From: Triangularia verruculosa | Lineage: Eukaryota > Ascomycota > Sordariomycetes > Sordariales > Podosporaceae | NCBI GenBank assembly: GCA_033296885.1 | Contig: MU863897.1 | Location: 276,562-340,561, forward strand | Direction of reading: 5' to 3' | Length of the DNA stretch: 64,000 bases | Shown here: positions 23,492 through 36,382 of the stretch, one piece after another | How positions within the stretch are numbered: the first letter of the stretch is position 1 | How the letters are laid out: each line of letters starts with the position of its first letter | The notes under the pieces: generated by a model | The model's input: only the letters and a program-made list of their open reading frames with translations | What the model was told of the DNA's origin: nothing | The model's database searches: none | Translations under genes and position numbers: made by a program

Positions 23492-23988
23492 AACGGATCG
23501 AAGGATAGATAGGTAGTTGCTTCCTTACCCGGGAGTAGTGCCAAAAAAAGAACACGGAGTCAAAAAAGAGGCCTGGATACAACTCGGGCATGGGTGGTGG
23601 CCCATCTTGCAAGTGGCTACGATTGCACGACTGAACATGAGACGGGAACAATAGCCTCAGGTAAAATGCCAGCCCTACCTAGCAAAAGTTCCGATGGGAC
23701 ATCGGCAGAGCTTGGTAGATAGATTTCATCCCAGAATCCAGCAAGACAAACCACTGACAGATCGTTGTGACCAACTCGATTATGCCATTACCTAAAACTC
23801 CATCTTTTAGAAACTCAAAGAAACTATTTACAGATCCATCTACATCTCTGTATGTGACTTCGCAACCTATCAATCACATTGCCTTCACCGGATCCCAAAA
23901 TCCCGGCCGACGACGGCAAACTATCCATCGCCGTCGTCGTAAGCTGCTTCACACCGCCGGCAAAAAAACTCACTCTCTCGTGATTAGT

Positions 23989-26684
23989 TCACCTCTCCCA
24001 CTCCCCCTCACCAAAATACCTCTCCTTGCCGCCCTCCACCTCCACTGGCCTCTCCACAACAGCAATTTCGTTCTCCTCACCCAACCCAACAACCCCCAAT
24101 ATCGGCCTAAACTGATACGTAAACCACCACCTCGACTTCTTCTCCGTCTCCACAACGGCCAGAGTCCCATTAGCCCCCTCCTGATGCTGCTGCTGCTGCT
24201 CCTCTCCTTGTCTGAGCTTCATCAGCTCCCCTTCCTCGTGATCATCCTCTTCGTCCTCGAACTCGCTCCCGCCAGCCACAGAACTAGCCCCATCATCCCC
24301 GTCCAGCTCCATCTCCTCCCAGTTGGTCTCCCCTTCCTCAGTATGTACCGCCTTCTTGACAATATGTGGCCCAATCGCCTCGCGCCCCTCCATCTTGCTA
24401 CCAGCACCGCTCCCATCCCCGGCCCCGCCGTTTCTCTTCCTCTTCTTGCTCTTCTCCTTCTTCCCCTTGACGCTCTCGTCGACAGACTCCAGGTCTCTAG
24501 ATAGATCGAGCATAAACAGACTGCTCACTCCCCAGAGCCAGATTCTGTCCCCTTGCCAGACAACACCCTTCATGACATCCCTCGTGATTCTGAATCGCTC
24601 GGGAAGTCTGGGGTATGTGTTTCTCCTTGACCACTCGGACAAGACACCCTGGAGGGCGTTGAAGACGAGGACTTGCTTCATGACTGTTACTACCAAGAGC
24701 GAGTAATCATCTCTGGGGGAGAATGACAGCACCACGGGAGCGGCGGAGAGCTTGGGTAGGAGGCGGGCGTTGGGGGAGCGGACCCAGCGTTCTGTGTTAG
24801 GGTCGCTTTCGGAGGATGATGCGTCGGAGGAGGAGTCATCGGATGAGGCCTCGTCATCAGAGTTGGCGGTTGTGCCGTTTGTGAGCGGTTGCTCACCTGG
24901 GACGCGTAATACCCATGTGTCCATGTACCCGCCCAGGTCGGCAGCCGCGAGCATTTTGCTGTTTGGGGAGAAGGTAAGCTGGGTGATGTTTCTGTTGTAG
25001 GTGCCGAGTCCGCCGAGGAGGAGGTTCTTGGAGATTTGTCGCCGGAGACGGGCGAGCTTTGATGGGGAAGAGATGGTGTAACTGCCATCCCCTGCAGGCT
25101 GAACCTTTGCAATCATGACCTTGCTGCCGTCCTCGACCCAAGAGATCCACTGCTTATTAGACGCAATTTGAACCCTGGAGGCGCCCTGGCCGGAGGTAGC
25201 GAGTTCAATCTTCTTGATTTGGGGTGGTTGCCCAGTCGCGTAATCGAGCTGAAAGACCTTGATGTCTGTGGAGGTCGCCGCAACGAGAAGCGTCCCATCT
25301 TCACTGATGGTGGCTGATGAAATGTGCGACTCCCCCTTGACGTAGATCTTAGCAAGAAGCTTACGGTTCTTGCGCAGGCTTTGCGACGTAAAGTTCTGCG
25401 TGGTGGACGCGTCCTCGAGGATTTGTTGGGCCGGGCTGGGCAGATGCCAGAGTCGGACTTCATTCCCCCACCAGCTCAGCATGAAGCGCGCCTTTGGAGC
25501 GCTCTCCACGGTGGTGGCCTGTGGAAGGTTAGGCAGCGTTCTGTGATTCTCGTTTCCAGCCATGCGCAAAGGCATGACGACAGGGTTTCCATCGGGACCT
25601 GTATTACATCTCGTTAGTCTCCAATGAGTAGCGACAGTGACCTCCAAGGAAACATACCGCCCGAAACCAAGACGCTCATTCCCTTGCCCTCAAAAGAAGC
25701 CATTGCCTTAACATCATGTGTGTGATAGCGTCTGTGATACTTTTTGCTCCAACGGCGATTTTGCCCAGGGACAGGAATGAAAACTGATGTCTTTCTGTCC
25801 ATGCCACCCGAGAAGATCTTGGAACCATCGGCGGCAACAGCCAAGCTCAGCACATCCTGGCTATGGCTCTGGATTCTTTGCGCCTGGGTATATGTTTTGC
25901 CATCATAGATGCGCACCTGACCGGTCGAGTCACCTGAAACGATATCGCCGTTGGGAAGGCACTTCACGGCCCAAACGATGATGCTCTTGGGGCCTCCGGA
26001 AAGATCCGCACCGAGTGACATCTGCCTCAATAGTGCCCCGTTTCGAATATCATAGGCGCATATTGTGCTGTTGGAGCAGCCGACGACGACAACATTTCGG
26101 TTCTGGAAGGCGATGCTGACAAACTTGACTTTCTTGGATGGTGTTCTGATCAAGCTCTTCTCGAACTTGAGGTCGCCGTCTTCGATCGAGTAGAGCACCA
26201 GATTGCCGTCAGCAGTACCGGCAACAAGCTTGCGACTTGTGTTGACGGTCGCCTTGTTTGGGAGTGGCTGGATCCCCAAGCACCAGATGTCGCCGTGTTG
26301 TCCACTTGCGTGCTTCTTAGCTCTGCCTTTCTCCAGGTCCCACTCTGTGATTGTGTTGCTGTAGCCAATGCTGAACAATCTTGATTTGCCGCAAATGAGT
26401 TTTCCATCTGTCATTTCCTCGTCAGGGTCGGTAACCCAGACCAAGCCATCGACACTGCGGTCCTCGCCGCCGGGAATGACGAGTTCTTGGTGCCATACTC
26501 CGTTAGCAGGGTTCCAGATCTCAATGTCGCCATTCCCCCTTCCTATGGCCAGGCGGACCTGGACATGTTTTTGTGTGCTGTTCTTCTTGCTGGCGCTGGT
26601 CGAGGGAAGCGAGGAATGCGTAAAGGCGACGGAATTGATGGCTTGGGGAGGATATTGCACGAAGCGGCACCGGTGGATATCCAT
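23989..26684 (-). CDS. utp4: U3 snoRNP / t-UTP subunit Utp4 (cirhin), WD40 protein
   Basis: Two exons, 25658-26684 and 23989-25598, give 878 aa. Utp4 is a nucleolar beta-propeller subunit of the UtpA (t-UTP) complex, which binds the 5' ETS of pre-rRNA first and supports 18S rRNA processing. The start is the MDIHRCRFV methionine, the usual N-terminus of the family; a longer frame upstream was not used. WD40-type repeats run through both exons (for example RLAIGRGNGDIEIWN near 55-69, and SGDSTGQVRIYDGKTYTQA). An acidic low-complexity insert, DDEASSDDSSSDASS, lies near residue 620. A Lys-rich patch (KGKKEKSKKRKRNGG) and a second Glu-rich insert lie further on. The intron (59 nt) splits a Gly codon. 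The gene is divergent from npt1 across 767 bp. Confidence 0.93.
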
Positions 26685-27451
26685 TTTTCCGACGTGGTCG
26701 GCCTCGGGTGTCGCGAGGGAAGAGGGGATAGAAAAGGGGGTATCTTTCGGCGCGCGCAATTCAATGAATGGATGGTTGTGTTTTTCTCGTTGTGCTGCTT
26801 GGCGGGGTGCTATGCTCTGTCGCGGCCAGTGAAGCTGCCTGTGAACTTTTTTTTTTCTGCCGCTTCAATCGGGTTGCCAAGCTCCAAGTCGGTGAAGTCG
26901 GTCAGTCAATTAAGCTATGGTCCGTGCCCACCCAGTGGACCCTTGAGCAGCATCCGCTACCCATCGTACAGAAAACAGGGCCTCTCACCGTTTGTGCATC
27001 ACTGTTTTTTGTTCGGAAAACACCCCACCAACCCCACACTGCCTTGCTTCGCTTTGGAGGGGTTGTGTCATCGTCACACCGAGGCATTCCATAGAGTGGT
27101 TGGAGAGAGAAACAGCAATTGTGAGGCAGCCAAAGAACCTAGAGGCCGACGTTTCTTCTCTTTTTCCCTTTTGTCTTTTGAGCCCATTGCCAGCTGCAAC
27201 AAGCCGCCTGACACGTCCTAGAACCAACACGTTTCAACCCCAACAGACGCCGCATACTTCACTCTCTTTCCAAAAGGGAGACTGTTCTCCCTGATTCTGC
27301 CTTGCCTTATCTTTACCTACCTAGGAAGCTCTCTTAAAAGCAACCTTACTGCCAGTCAGCAACATAGAAAGAACTCGCTACGCAATCTTCAACCTCAACT
27401 CAACCTACCTTATCTCAGTCCCCTTTGCACCGGCAAAATTCATCGTTCATC
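26685..27451. promoter_or_regulatory. Shared divergent upstream region of utp4 and npt1
   Basis: 767 bp between two divergent start codons, so both promoters must lie here. It holds a T11 run near 26848 and a pyrimidine-rich leader with TACCTAC-like repeats before 27452. Frames open here are not protein-like. Confidence 0.5.
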
Positions 27452-28955
27452 ATGATTAATTTCAACAGCGGTTCCCCCTATCCAGAGGGTGTTATCTCCT
27501 TTTTGGACACAGACTTGTACAAACTGACGATGCAATGTGCCGTTCTCAAGCACTACAAAGATGTGCTCGTCACTTATGCCTTCACCAACCGGACTCCCGA
27601 GAAGAAGCTCTCACGGAAGGCTTTTAACTGGCTGGAGGAGCAGATCAGAAAGCTTGGCAATATCTCCTTGTCAACCGAAGAGCTCCAGTACCTCAAGCAG
27701 CACTGCCCGTATTTCGGCCCAGAGTACCTTGAGTTTCTCTCCGAGTTCCGCCTCCGACCAAGAGAGCAAGTGACGGCCACTTTCTTGTCCGGTGGTGAGG
27801 ACACTGGTTCTGAGTCTGATATTGGAGAGTTAGACATCAAGATCAGCGGTACCTGGTTGGAAACTATTCTGTACGAAATCCCTCTGTTGGCTTTGACCTC
27901 TGAGGCCTACTTCAAGTTCATGGACACGGATTGGACGTATGATGGGCAGGAGGAACAGGCCTTTGAGAAGGGCATGCGCCTGCTCGAGGCTGGATGTGTC
28001 TTTTCAGAATTCGGCACCCGGCGTCGGAGAGATTATCACACCCAGGCTCTGGTCTTCAGGGGTCTCACCAAGGCTAGCAAGGAAGCGGAAGGGAAGGGCT
28101 GGCCTGGAAAGTTGTCGGGGACCAGCAATGTTCATCTTGCCATGCGCTTCAACATCCCTCCCGTGGGCACTGTCGCGCACGAATGGTTTATGGGCACTGC
28201 TGCCATCGTTGGCGATTACACACTCTCTACCGAGGAGGCTCTCTACCGTTGGGTTGAGTGCTTCGGTGAGGGTGTTCTCGGTATTGCTTTGACTGACACT
28301 TTCGGCACCCCCGAGTTCCTCAAAGCCTTCAGCAAGCCTGTAAGACATCTTGGCGAGCCGGCTCCCCATCACGGAGGCCGTAAGCCAAGTGTTGCCGATT
28401 CCTTCATCTCCGCCGTGACGTCGGTCGTGAAACCACCGAAAACTGAGAAGACGTATGCCGATGTCTTCACTGGTGTCCGTCAGGACTCGGGAGACCCCAA
28501 GACTTTCGTCGAGATCATGCGCAAGTTTTATGACGAGCAGGGAATTCACGACAAGAAGGTCATTGTCTTCTCTGACTCTCTCAACATTGACCGGTGTTTG
28601 GAGTATAAACAAGTTTCGGAGGAAGCGGGTTTCCAGCCCACCTTTGGTGTCGGGACATTCCTCACCAACGACTTTGTTCACACAACAACGGGGAAGAAGT
28701 CCACGCCCCTGAATATTGTCATCAAGCTGAGCTCGGCGGCGGGTCGGCCAGCGATCAAGATTAGGTGAGTGGTCTCCAGACGGACCGGATGAGCAACAAC
28801 TGACAGAAGACTACAGTGACAATATTGGCAAGAATACCGGTGACAAGCAGACTGTCGAAGAAGTCAAACGTCAGCTCGGATACGTCGAGAAGGACTGGGA
28901 GGAAGGGGACGAGTCAGCGAGATGGGGCCGCGAGGGCGACAGCGCCAAGCAATAA
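27452..28955 (+). CDS. npt1: Nicotinate phosphoribosyltransferase (NAD salvage)
   Basis: Two exons, 27452-28764 and 28817-28955, give 483 aa. The enzyme joins nicotinic acid to PRPP with ATP hydrolysis to make nicotinate mononucleotide, the entry step of the Preiss-Handler NAD pathway. The N-terminus ISFLDTDLYKLTMQCAVL is the family's substrate-site signature. The phosphorylated histidine equivalent is His228 in SGTSNVHLA, and FSEFGTRRRRDY (184-195) and VRQDSGDP are other binding motifs. A variable insert, rich in Pro and Lys, occurs near residue 315 (HHGGRKPSVADSF). The C-terminus (SDNIGKNTGDKQTV) is in the second exon. I use the ATG at 27452; the frame extends upstream only with non-ATG codons. 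Confidence 0.97.
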
Positions 28956-30263
28956 TTTCCTTCTCATCACATGTTCTTCATCAATATCATGGACTGGCCT
29001 GGGCGGTCTTTTATTTTCAGCAGGGCTCATGGTTGGCATCGATCTGGGAGGTTTTCTGTTTTTTTTTATCAGCATGGTTAGTTGTCTTATACCACGAATA
29101 GAGCGAAAGGACTACGTACCAAGAAACTCGACAGACATATTCACCAGGTTCCCAGCTTCTATCTTGGCGGGACTCTTCAACAATGTGTCAACAATCTACC
29201 CCACGTTTGGGAGCCGTTATCGATAACGTGCAATAGTCAGTACCAAGTAGCGCCAGCGAGTGCCGAAGGTACTGCTACTATGAAGAAGAAAAGCCTGGCT
29301 GAGGAGACTGCAACAATTGGAAGGCTGGGCCTGATAAAGGTGCGTGTAATGTGATTGCCACGACGAGATGCGGGGAAGCGGGCAACTTCATCAGTCATTC
29401 CTCAAGCCGAGTTATCTGGGCGACGAGAACAGGCAATGTTTCTTCTCTTACTTTCGGCCTCTTATTTGCTTCTCACTTATAGATGCATATCCCAGCGGCT
29501 GATTACGCAAAAGCTGATCTTGCAGGGATGCATCATCCCACCTCCCCATCAGATCAACTGATTCACAGATATCATATCTTTTCTGATGATGCCTCACCTA
29601 CAGCCAATGAGTGATCTTACCATGAAACTCACATCTTCCCGATGTCGCCTCACACTACACACCGCGTGGGCCAGTTCTAATCTTGAATTTCGACATCAAG
29701 CTCAAATGTCCCCCACGCCCATGGGGTTTCATTCCCGGAAGCAAAGTGTCTACCCAAAAGCCTTGACGAGAACCAAAGAGCAACATCCGATAAGGCCCTG
29801 CCATACATGAGCAAAATCCGCCCAATAGGCTCATCCCCCGAGCTTACCCCCGAACTCATGCCGTTGGCTGCACAAGCCCCTTGAAGTTACATGCAGCACC
29901 CAGCTACTGCCTTGGAGGCGCCTCTGAACCACCACTATGTCACTTATCTCACTGTTACGGGCATACTGGATCCTTGGACTTTTTCCTATCAACGCCCCAT
30001 TGCTGGTTTTGTTATCTATCAGTCTCTACCATGTAGTTCTTTTGCTAGCCAATGGGTTGGTGTGGTGAGTCGTGTGTGCCATGCGTTTGGACACTATCTG
30101 TAATGGAGCCACAAAGGTTGAGTGGTTTCTTTTACTGTTTTTGTGATATCATCGTTTTTGGACATCTCTTCGTGGCTAGATACTGATAAGTATTCAATGG
30201 CTCCCTTACAATATTGGTAAGGTAGATTGCCTCAGAAGTCCCAAGCACCAACTTTCCTACGCC
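28956..30263. other. 1.3-kb intergenic region between npt1 and the permease
   Basis: No gene is supported. T-rich runs near 29056 and 30130 fit 3' and 5' flanks. Confidence 0.45.
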
Positions 30264-32290
30264 ATGGCGGACCACCCAGGCAGTGAGCCACTTGCCATAA
30301 AGAACGGCTTGGATGGTGGATCAGAAGATGAGACGGTGGCCGCGGTTGAGAATGGGGTCGTTGTCAACCACTCGGGTTACAGAGATCAGCTGAAGAGGCA
30401 GTACAGCCTGCTGGGGCTGGCTGGGATTGCAGTGACGGTTGACAATGCTTGGGTAGCGCTGGGGTCGTCGATATCAGTGTCGATTTGTATGGTTTCTTTC
30501 CAGGTTTAACATGGAGTTCTAACTGACATGTTGTCCAGTAAACGGCGGCCCGCCAGGACTGATCTTTGGCCTCATTGTAGCTCTGTTCTACTACACTTTT
30601 ATCGGGCTGGGTTTAGCTGAGGTAACCCCCCGAACCTTTCTCCATAGGTACACACAAGCATCAGCTGCTGATTCCATTTTACAGCTCGCATCCTCAATCC
30701 CAACAGCAGGAGGGGTCTACCACTGGGCCACCATCGCCGGCGGCCCCAAACACGGACGCTTCCTTGGCTTCCTCACCGGCTGGATCAACTTCTATGGTTG
30801 GATGTTTGATCTCGCCGCCCTCGTCCAGATCACAGCCAACATCACAGTCAGCATGTATGTCATCTACCACCGAGACACGTACGTCTTTGAACCATGGCAC
30901 GTGTACATGGCGTACCTTCTTGTTCTTTGGATCTGCATCGCGACGGTCATCTTCGGGAACCGACTCCTGCCATATACCCAAAACGCGGGAATGTTCTTTG
31001 TCATTGTGGGCGGGATTGTGACCATCATCGTGCTGGCGGCGATGCCCAAGCAGCATGCATCCAACTATTTTGTCTGGGGGAGCTTCAACGAAAACAACCT
31101 GACAGGATGGCAGGGAGGCGTGGCATTTCTGTTGGGGGTGTTGAACGGGGCTTTTACGGTGGGAACTCCTGATGCCATCACGCACATGGCCGAGGAGCTG
31201 CCGCATCCGAAGCGGGATCTCCCCATTGCCATTGCGCTTCAGATCGGCCTTGGGTTCTTGTGTAGGTCACACTCGTACCACTCGTCCGTACCTAGTGAAG
31301 ATTCACTGACGGAAACAGACGCCTTCTGCTTTGCCATTGCCCTCTGCTACGCCATCACCGACCTTGGTATCCTCCAAGGCGGCATCAACACCTACCCCCT
31401 GGTTGACATTTATCTCCAAGCGACGGCTGATGGGAAGGGAAATCAGAACCTCGGGGCGACCTTTGGGCTGCTCTTCATCATCTGGTGTGCCTCGATGCTC
31501 TGCTGCATCGGCACAACCCTGACCAACTCGCGCATCTACTGGGCGCTTGCGCGTGATAACGCTGTGCCTTTGTCGTCGCTGTTTAGCAAGGTCAACGAGA
31601 GGCTCAGTTGTCCTGTGCCGGCGACGTTGTTTGTTGGTAAGTGGTGGTTTTGAGGCCGCCCTTTACCCCATTACACCAATACCCCTTTTCACCATTACCT
31701 TCTCCACCGTCTCTCTCTCACCAACCCCTTTCCACCTTCCATCCCCACCATCCTCTTCTCCCCCAATGCACAAAGCACTAACCCCTTCAGCTGTGATCGC
31801 CACCGGCATCGGCGCCATCCCCCTCGGATCCGAAGTCGCCTTCCTCAACCTAGCCGGCTCCTTCATCATCCTAACCACCGTCTCCTACGCCATCCCCTTC
31901 GCCGCCAACGTCCTCACCCGCCGCAGACACTTCCCCCCGGGGCCCTTCCACCTCGGCAGAAAATGCGGGTTCCTCGTCAACGTCCTCGCCGTCCTGTTCA
32001 TCGCGCTGTTCGACACCTTTTACTGCTTCCCCTACGCCCTCCCGACCGACGCCGAGATGACGAACTACAACGCTGTCATCCTAGTCGGAGTGGTGGCCGT
32101 CACGGTGGGGTGGTGGGCGGTGCATGCGAGGTGGAAGTACCCGGGGCCCAAAGTGATGGGGTTGTATGTAGTGGCAGAGGAGCAGCAGGTGCTGCACGGG
32201 GCTGTGCCACCACCGGGTGAACAACTGGCTGGAGAGGGAGATGGGAGTGGGAGTGGGGGAGAAAAGGGGCGGTCATGTCATTTGGCATGA
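30264..32290 (+). CDS. APC-superfamily amino acid / choline permease
   Basis: Five exons, 30264-30486, 30539-30621, 30685-31261, 31319-31636 and 31791-32290, give 566 aa. The product is a multispanning plasma- or vacuolar-membrane transporter of the fungal amino acid/choline transporter group (GABA permease and Hnm1 choline permease relatives). Visible signatures are YSLLGLAGIAVTVDNAW in the first membrane segment, NGGPPGLIFG, the conserved ELASSIPTAGGVYHW after it, GTPDAITHMAEELPHPKRDLP (the family's consensus loop), and TLTNSRIYWALARDNAVP. About 12 hydrophobic segments are seen. The N-terminal 45 residues are hydrophilic and acidic, and the tail is Gly/Ser-rich. The last intron is longest (154 nt). 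Exon 3 alone appears to hold about five segments. Substrate cannot be told from the sequence. Confidence 0.9.
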
Positions 32291-33671
32291 CCCAAACGGA
32301 TGTAAACCGATTGATAAAAAGAGCTATTTGAATGAACGGACATGGCGTGAAAAGTAGTACCTTGGACAAGGCATCCGAGGTAGACTGTTTCCATGTCGAC
32401 TTTCTTCATAAGCTTTCCCATATGACTACCCCTTTCTTGCGTGATCATGATAGCTGCTTGGCTTGCCCAGGATTTGCTAGTTTCGTCAGACGCTCGAGCG
32501 GTCGAGAACTCATGGCGTCTCCTTGAGATGTGTGCCCACCATCGATTTGTGGCTTTGGCCAGTGCTCGGCTCAGCGTGAGACTTGAGTCACGTATTGCAT
32601 GTGATGGACATGATTTACACCTCGAGCAGAAACCAGCCAATGGCAACTCCTGCTTTGAATACGAATCGGGCCGCCAAACTCTCTTAAGATGTCTCAATCC
32701 TAACAACATCGAGATGATAAAATGTGAGAACTCGGATTATCAGCTGCCGAAGATGACGCCTCAAAACCTCGCGCGCCTATCCCGGATTGAGCAGCCATCT
32801 GACAGCTCAACCGCCGCAAAAGTCCACAGAGTAAACCGGCCCGAAGGCCAAGCCCCGTCCCAACCACTCTTCCACGACGTCAGAACTTTCAACAGACCGC
32901 CTAAAGGCGCTTCCCTTGGTGCCACACGAGCCGTCATCTATTCTTCAAGCTTCCGGTTCCCCGGTATCACAGGGCTAAGCCAAAAAGGCAGAGTAAGACA
33001 AAGGACCAAAAAAGCCGGACTCGGCGCATATGATAGCATTGGTATGTAACCATCCGTCCGAATCACTAGGTACCCTTCGTTCCTCGTTCTCAGATCCATA
33101 ACAAAGAAGAGGCAGTTCCCCAGAGCCCCACACCTTGTTGTCCTTGCCGGCCGAGTCATGTTCACAGGCTGGTCACCCACATCCTGTACAGCATGTGTGA
33201 TACTGAGTACCTCCAATGCCTCGCAACCTTACGAGGCTCTGACACCCAACCACCACCGCCGCTCGCCATTTGACCACAACCCTTGTAGCTCATCCCCGTC
33301 GTACTTTTTAGCAGCTGGTACCACCTTCCGCAGTGTACAGAGCAGGTTCAGGCAGCCTCCAGCCCAGCCGACTGGCTGCTCTTTGCCCTACACGGACAAA
33401 GAAAGTACCGCAAAGTACTTTGCATACTGGCCTGTCCGTGACACTGTGTACCTCGCCTTCTGGTGCTCCTTCTCTAGATCGAAACCGAGCACAGTGTTGA
33501 GTAGGAGAGGACCTTAGGTCCCTCACCTTACCCTCCCGAAAGAAGAATGCCCAAATCTACTGGCCCAAGCCGCTGATCAAGACTCCACCACACCATCAAC
33601 GCTGGCAGATTAACTTCCCACCATCGCCAACTATATTGAGTACCCACCCACACCTACCCGTCACACGGCAT

Positions 33672-33707
33672 GGGGGGTGTGGGGGGGGGGGGGGGGGGGG
33701 GGGGGGG
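33672..33707. repeat. Poly-G tract (G6, TGT, G27)
   Basis: GGGGGGTGT is followed by 27 consecutive G up to 33707, then AAGAAGAAGA. Such a G27 run is rare in this genome sample; length may be inflated or truncated by sequencing. Confidence 0.95.
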
Positions 33708-36318
33708 AAGAAGAAGACAATATTGTGCCCCAATCTGGCATAACAGTAGGCAATCTAGCCATCCAAGTTGTCGGAACTGGCCCCCAAACCGTCTTCAGTC
33801 TACCTGTCGCGCTTGGATTGCTTGCCTCGTAAAAGTTGGCGTACCATCGAGTCACTGGTCTACTGGACCATGCCGCCACTAGTTTTTCGCTTTTGAGTCT
33901 GGTGATGATTCCGCGCCGCCATGTCATACGAGTACGACTCAGTTGATACATCGAGCTCAAGACAGAGATGACCCGGCGGCACGGTTGACCCCTGGCGAGG
34001 GTGATGGGTCTGGGAACCCGGCATGAGACTGGGCGTGGAAAAGAGACCCGAGGGACAGGCGACTTCTCGGCCCGGGGTCGCCTGTGTGAGTGCAACCTCT
34101 GGACTCTGGTTGGTTGGTTTTTGGGGTGGGTTGACTGCCACACCTCGCCCACCGTGTGGGCTCTTCTTGGGGGAGTTGTCCAGAAATGACGTCGCGCAAA
34201 AATGCTGGGAGAGGACGATGCTGTCCAGAGATGCAAAGAATGGACCGAGGAGAATCCATGAAAGAGCTTCACCCTATATTGGGCCGGTAATCTCCCCCGT
34301 ATGACGAGAAGCTTCGAGTTACAAGATGATGCTGCTCAATCGAGAGCAGGGCTCGGAAACGCCCGAGGCCTCGCTTCCAACTGAAGCTGCAAGAGATAGA
34401 AAAGGCGGTCAGCCTAGCAAAACACATACCGGAGTTGCACATAGGTTTCGGTCGGTGAGCAGGTTTACAACACCGTGGACAACACATAGTAGCTTCCTTG
34501 CCTGCGCCGCTTAGTTAGCTAGTGAGCTGCTAATTGGCTCGGGACCGAGAGGTGAGGGCTTACCAGGTTACAGCCAGAGGACAGGGTAGCAGAGGGCACA
34601 GCGTTCGGAGACAATTCCGGCGGAATAGGCGGGTTGGTGAAGTTTGCGACACCCGTCAAGTGGGAAGCAAATCGGCTGGCAGAGGTCAGGGAGCCCATTT
34701 CATCACACAACGTCTTGGAGGGGGAAGGGAGAAAAGCGGGGCGACCCGACAGGTCGGTAACGAATGAAACACAGCGGTTGGTCGCGCGGCCAGGGTCAAG
34801 GGGCACTCGCTCCTTGGCAGAAGCCCACCAAAGTGGAGGAGGGAAAAACAATGTGTGCCCAACCGCTGGAAACGTTGGACAAAAGCGGCCAGCTCAGGAA
34901 ACGGCCAAGGGACGGGAGCGCAGGCAATGCAGTCTCTGCCACGCAAGAAATGCAGCTGAAGCAAGGGAGATGGCCGAGATGTCGAGAAGGTGAGGTGTAC
35001 CTGCTTTTGCAGCCTCGTGAGCCTGCTTCCGAAAATGGCACGGAAGAGGCAGCGGCATCGGAAATTTGCCCGCGATGATCTGAGTGGTGAGGGTGCTGGA
35101 AGGAATGCACCATGCAGCCTGCACGCCTTAGGTCCAGGTTATTTAGGTCCTTCACCCCGAGCTAGAAGCCAGCGCCGCGGTGCGCAGTAAAACCTGGAAT
35201 CATGCGACCCAAATCCGCAAGCGGCGGTGAGCTGATCCTCAGCAACCAACCTGTGATTTTGAATCTGAAAAAGTTTGAAGCGCCCTTTGTTAAGAGTTCG
35301 ATCAAAGTTCCTCGGATTCCCTGACCCGACAGATTGGAGCCGATTCTCTTTGTTCGCCTGACTCGCCATCGTTCGTTGAACATTCATTCCCAGGAGATGC
35401 GAACGTGGGAGGCTAGGTGGCGTTGTTTGTTGGCCCGGCCTGCTGAGGAAGCGCCGTGTACATGCTTGGCGATGGCACTCGGTTGGTCGAGTAGCTGAAA
35501 CACAATGAAGAAAGACCTAATAAGCGGAGATGCCGCCGGCACGTTGGCGGGCATTGGTGAAAACAAGGAGGTGTCCAGTATTGGAGCTTGGAGTGCCGGA
35601 TACGGGAGCGGGAACGATGGGGTCGCTCGGAGAGGGGCTGCTGGGCTAGGTAGGTTGGGACAAACCCGAACCGCTGGAACGGTGCAGCAGAACAGAGGTG
35701 AACGATGGAGAGAGGTGGCAACTTTTAAACAGTGCGAAATTATAATATAGAAACTTACTGCTATGACCTCGGGACCTCAACCCCTTCCACCCCACACTTT
35801 CCATACGGCACCTTCGACGTTCCCTCCTGCAACCGAGTTCCCGTTCAGACAGACAGCCCCTGAGAAAGGGAAAGAATCGGTTATCCTTGTCTGTGCGAGA
35901 CATCTATACACCAACCACAGCTCGTCATCAAGGTTCCCCTCTATCCTACATCCGGTTTGGTTGCTTTTTTTACGCCCAAGGTTGCTTCCCTTGCTTGCGC
36001 AGGCAGTTTTCCATACAGACATCCTGCCCGTCAGCACCCCGGCTCCCGCAGCACTGACTGCGACGTAGCGCCTTTTTGATTTCTTTGCTTGGGTTAATAA
36101 GGCACGCGCCCCCTGCCGCCGGTCCATGGGTTTCTTCCTTCCATTCTACCCACTTGCTCCACCCACCCTCTCGGTCGACCAGGTGCCATCGGCAACAACC
36201 GCAATCTCTCAAATCATCGAGCAGTGCCACGGCTTCTGTAACCGCGCGCTGTTCTCAGCTCATTAAGCAGCACTCTTCATCATCCCACCTCGCACTTCTA
36301 CCGTGCCGTATCTCTTCT

Positions 36319-36382
36319 CCCAGCTTCCCAGCATCCCAGCTTCCCAGCATCCCAGCTTCCCAGCATCCCAGCTTCCCAGCAT
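36319..36382. repeat. 16-bp minisatellite, four perfect copies
   Basis: CCCAGCTTCCCAGCAT is repeated four times head to tail without mismatch (64 bp). Each unit is itself two near-identical 8-mers, CCCAGCTT and CCCAGCAT. It lies about 470 bp upstream of the LaeA-like start codon. Confidence 0.97.

Larger units (their letters stand above)
19197..23988. other. 4.8-kb gene-poor stretch upstream of png1
   Basis: No gene can be supported apart from a weak 63-codon frame at 21861-22049. Several open frames of 70-210 codons lack ATG starts or known motifs. Simple sequence includes (GA) repeats near 23270, GATGAT repeats near 22877 and C13 at 23479-23491. The region could hold non-coding transcripts; none is demonstrable from sequence. 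Confidence 0.45.

Noticed and set aside
23767..24504. A 245-codon Leu/Pro-rich plus-strand frame
   Set aside because: It is the mirror of the acidic, Lys-rich C-terminal part of utp4 on the other strand.
32441..33049. A 202-codon open frame on the plus strand
   Set aside because: It starts with GTG, has no domain or motif, and shows mixed composition expected by chance; no splice signals extend it.
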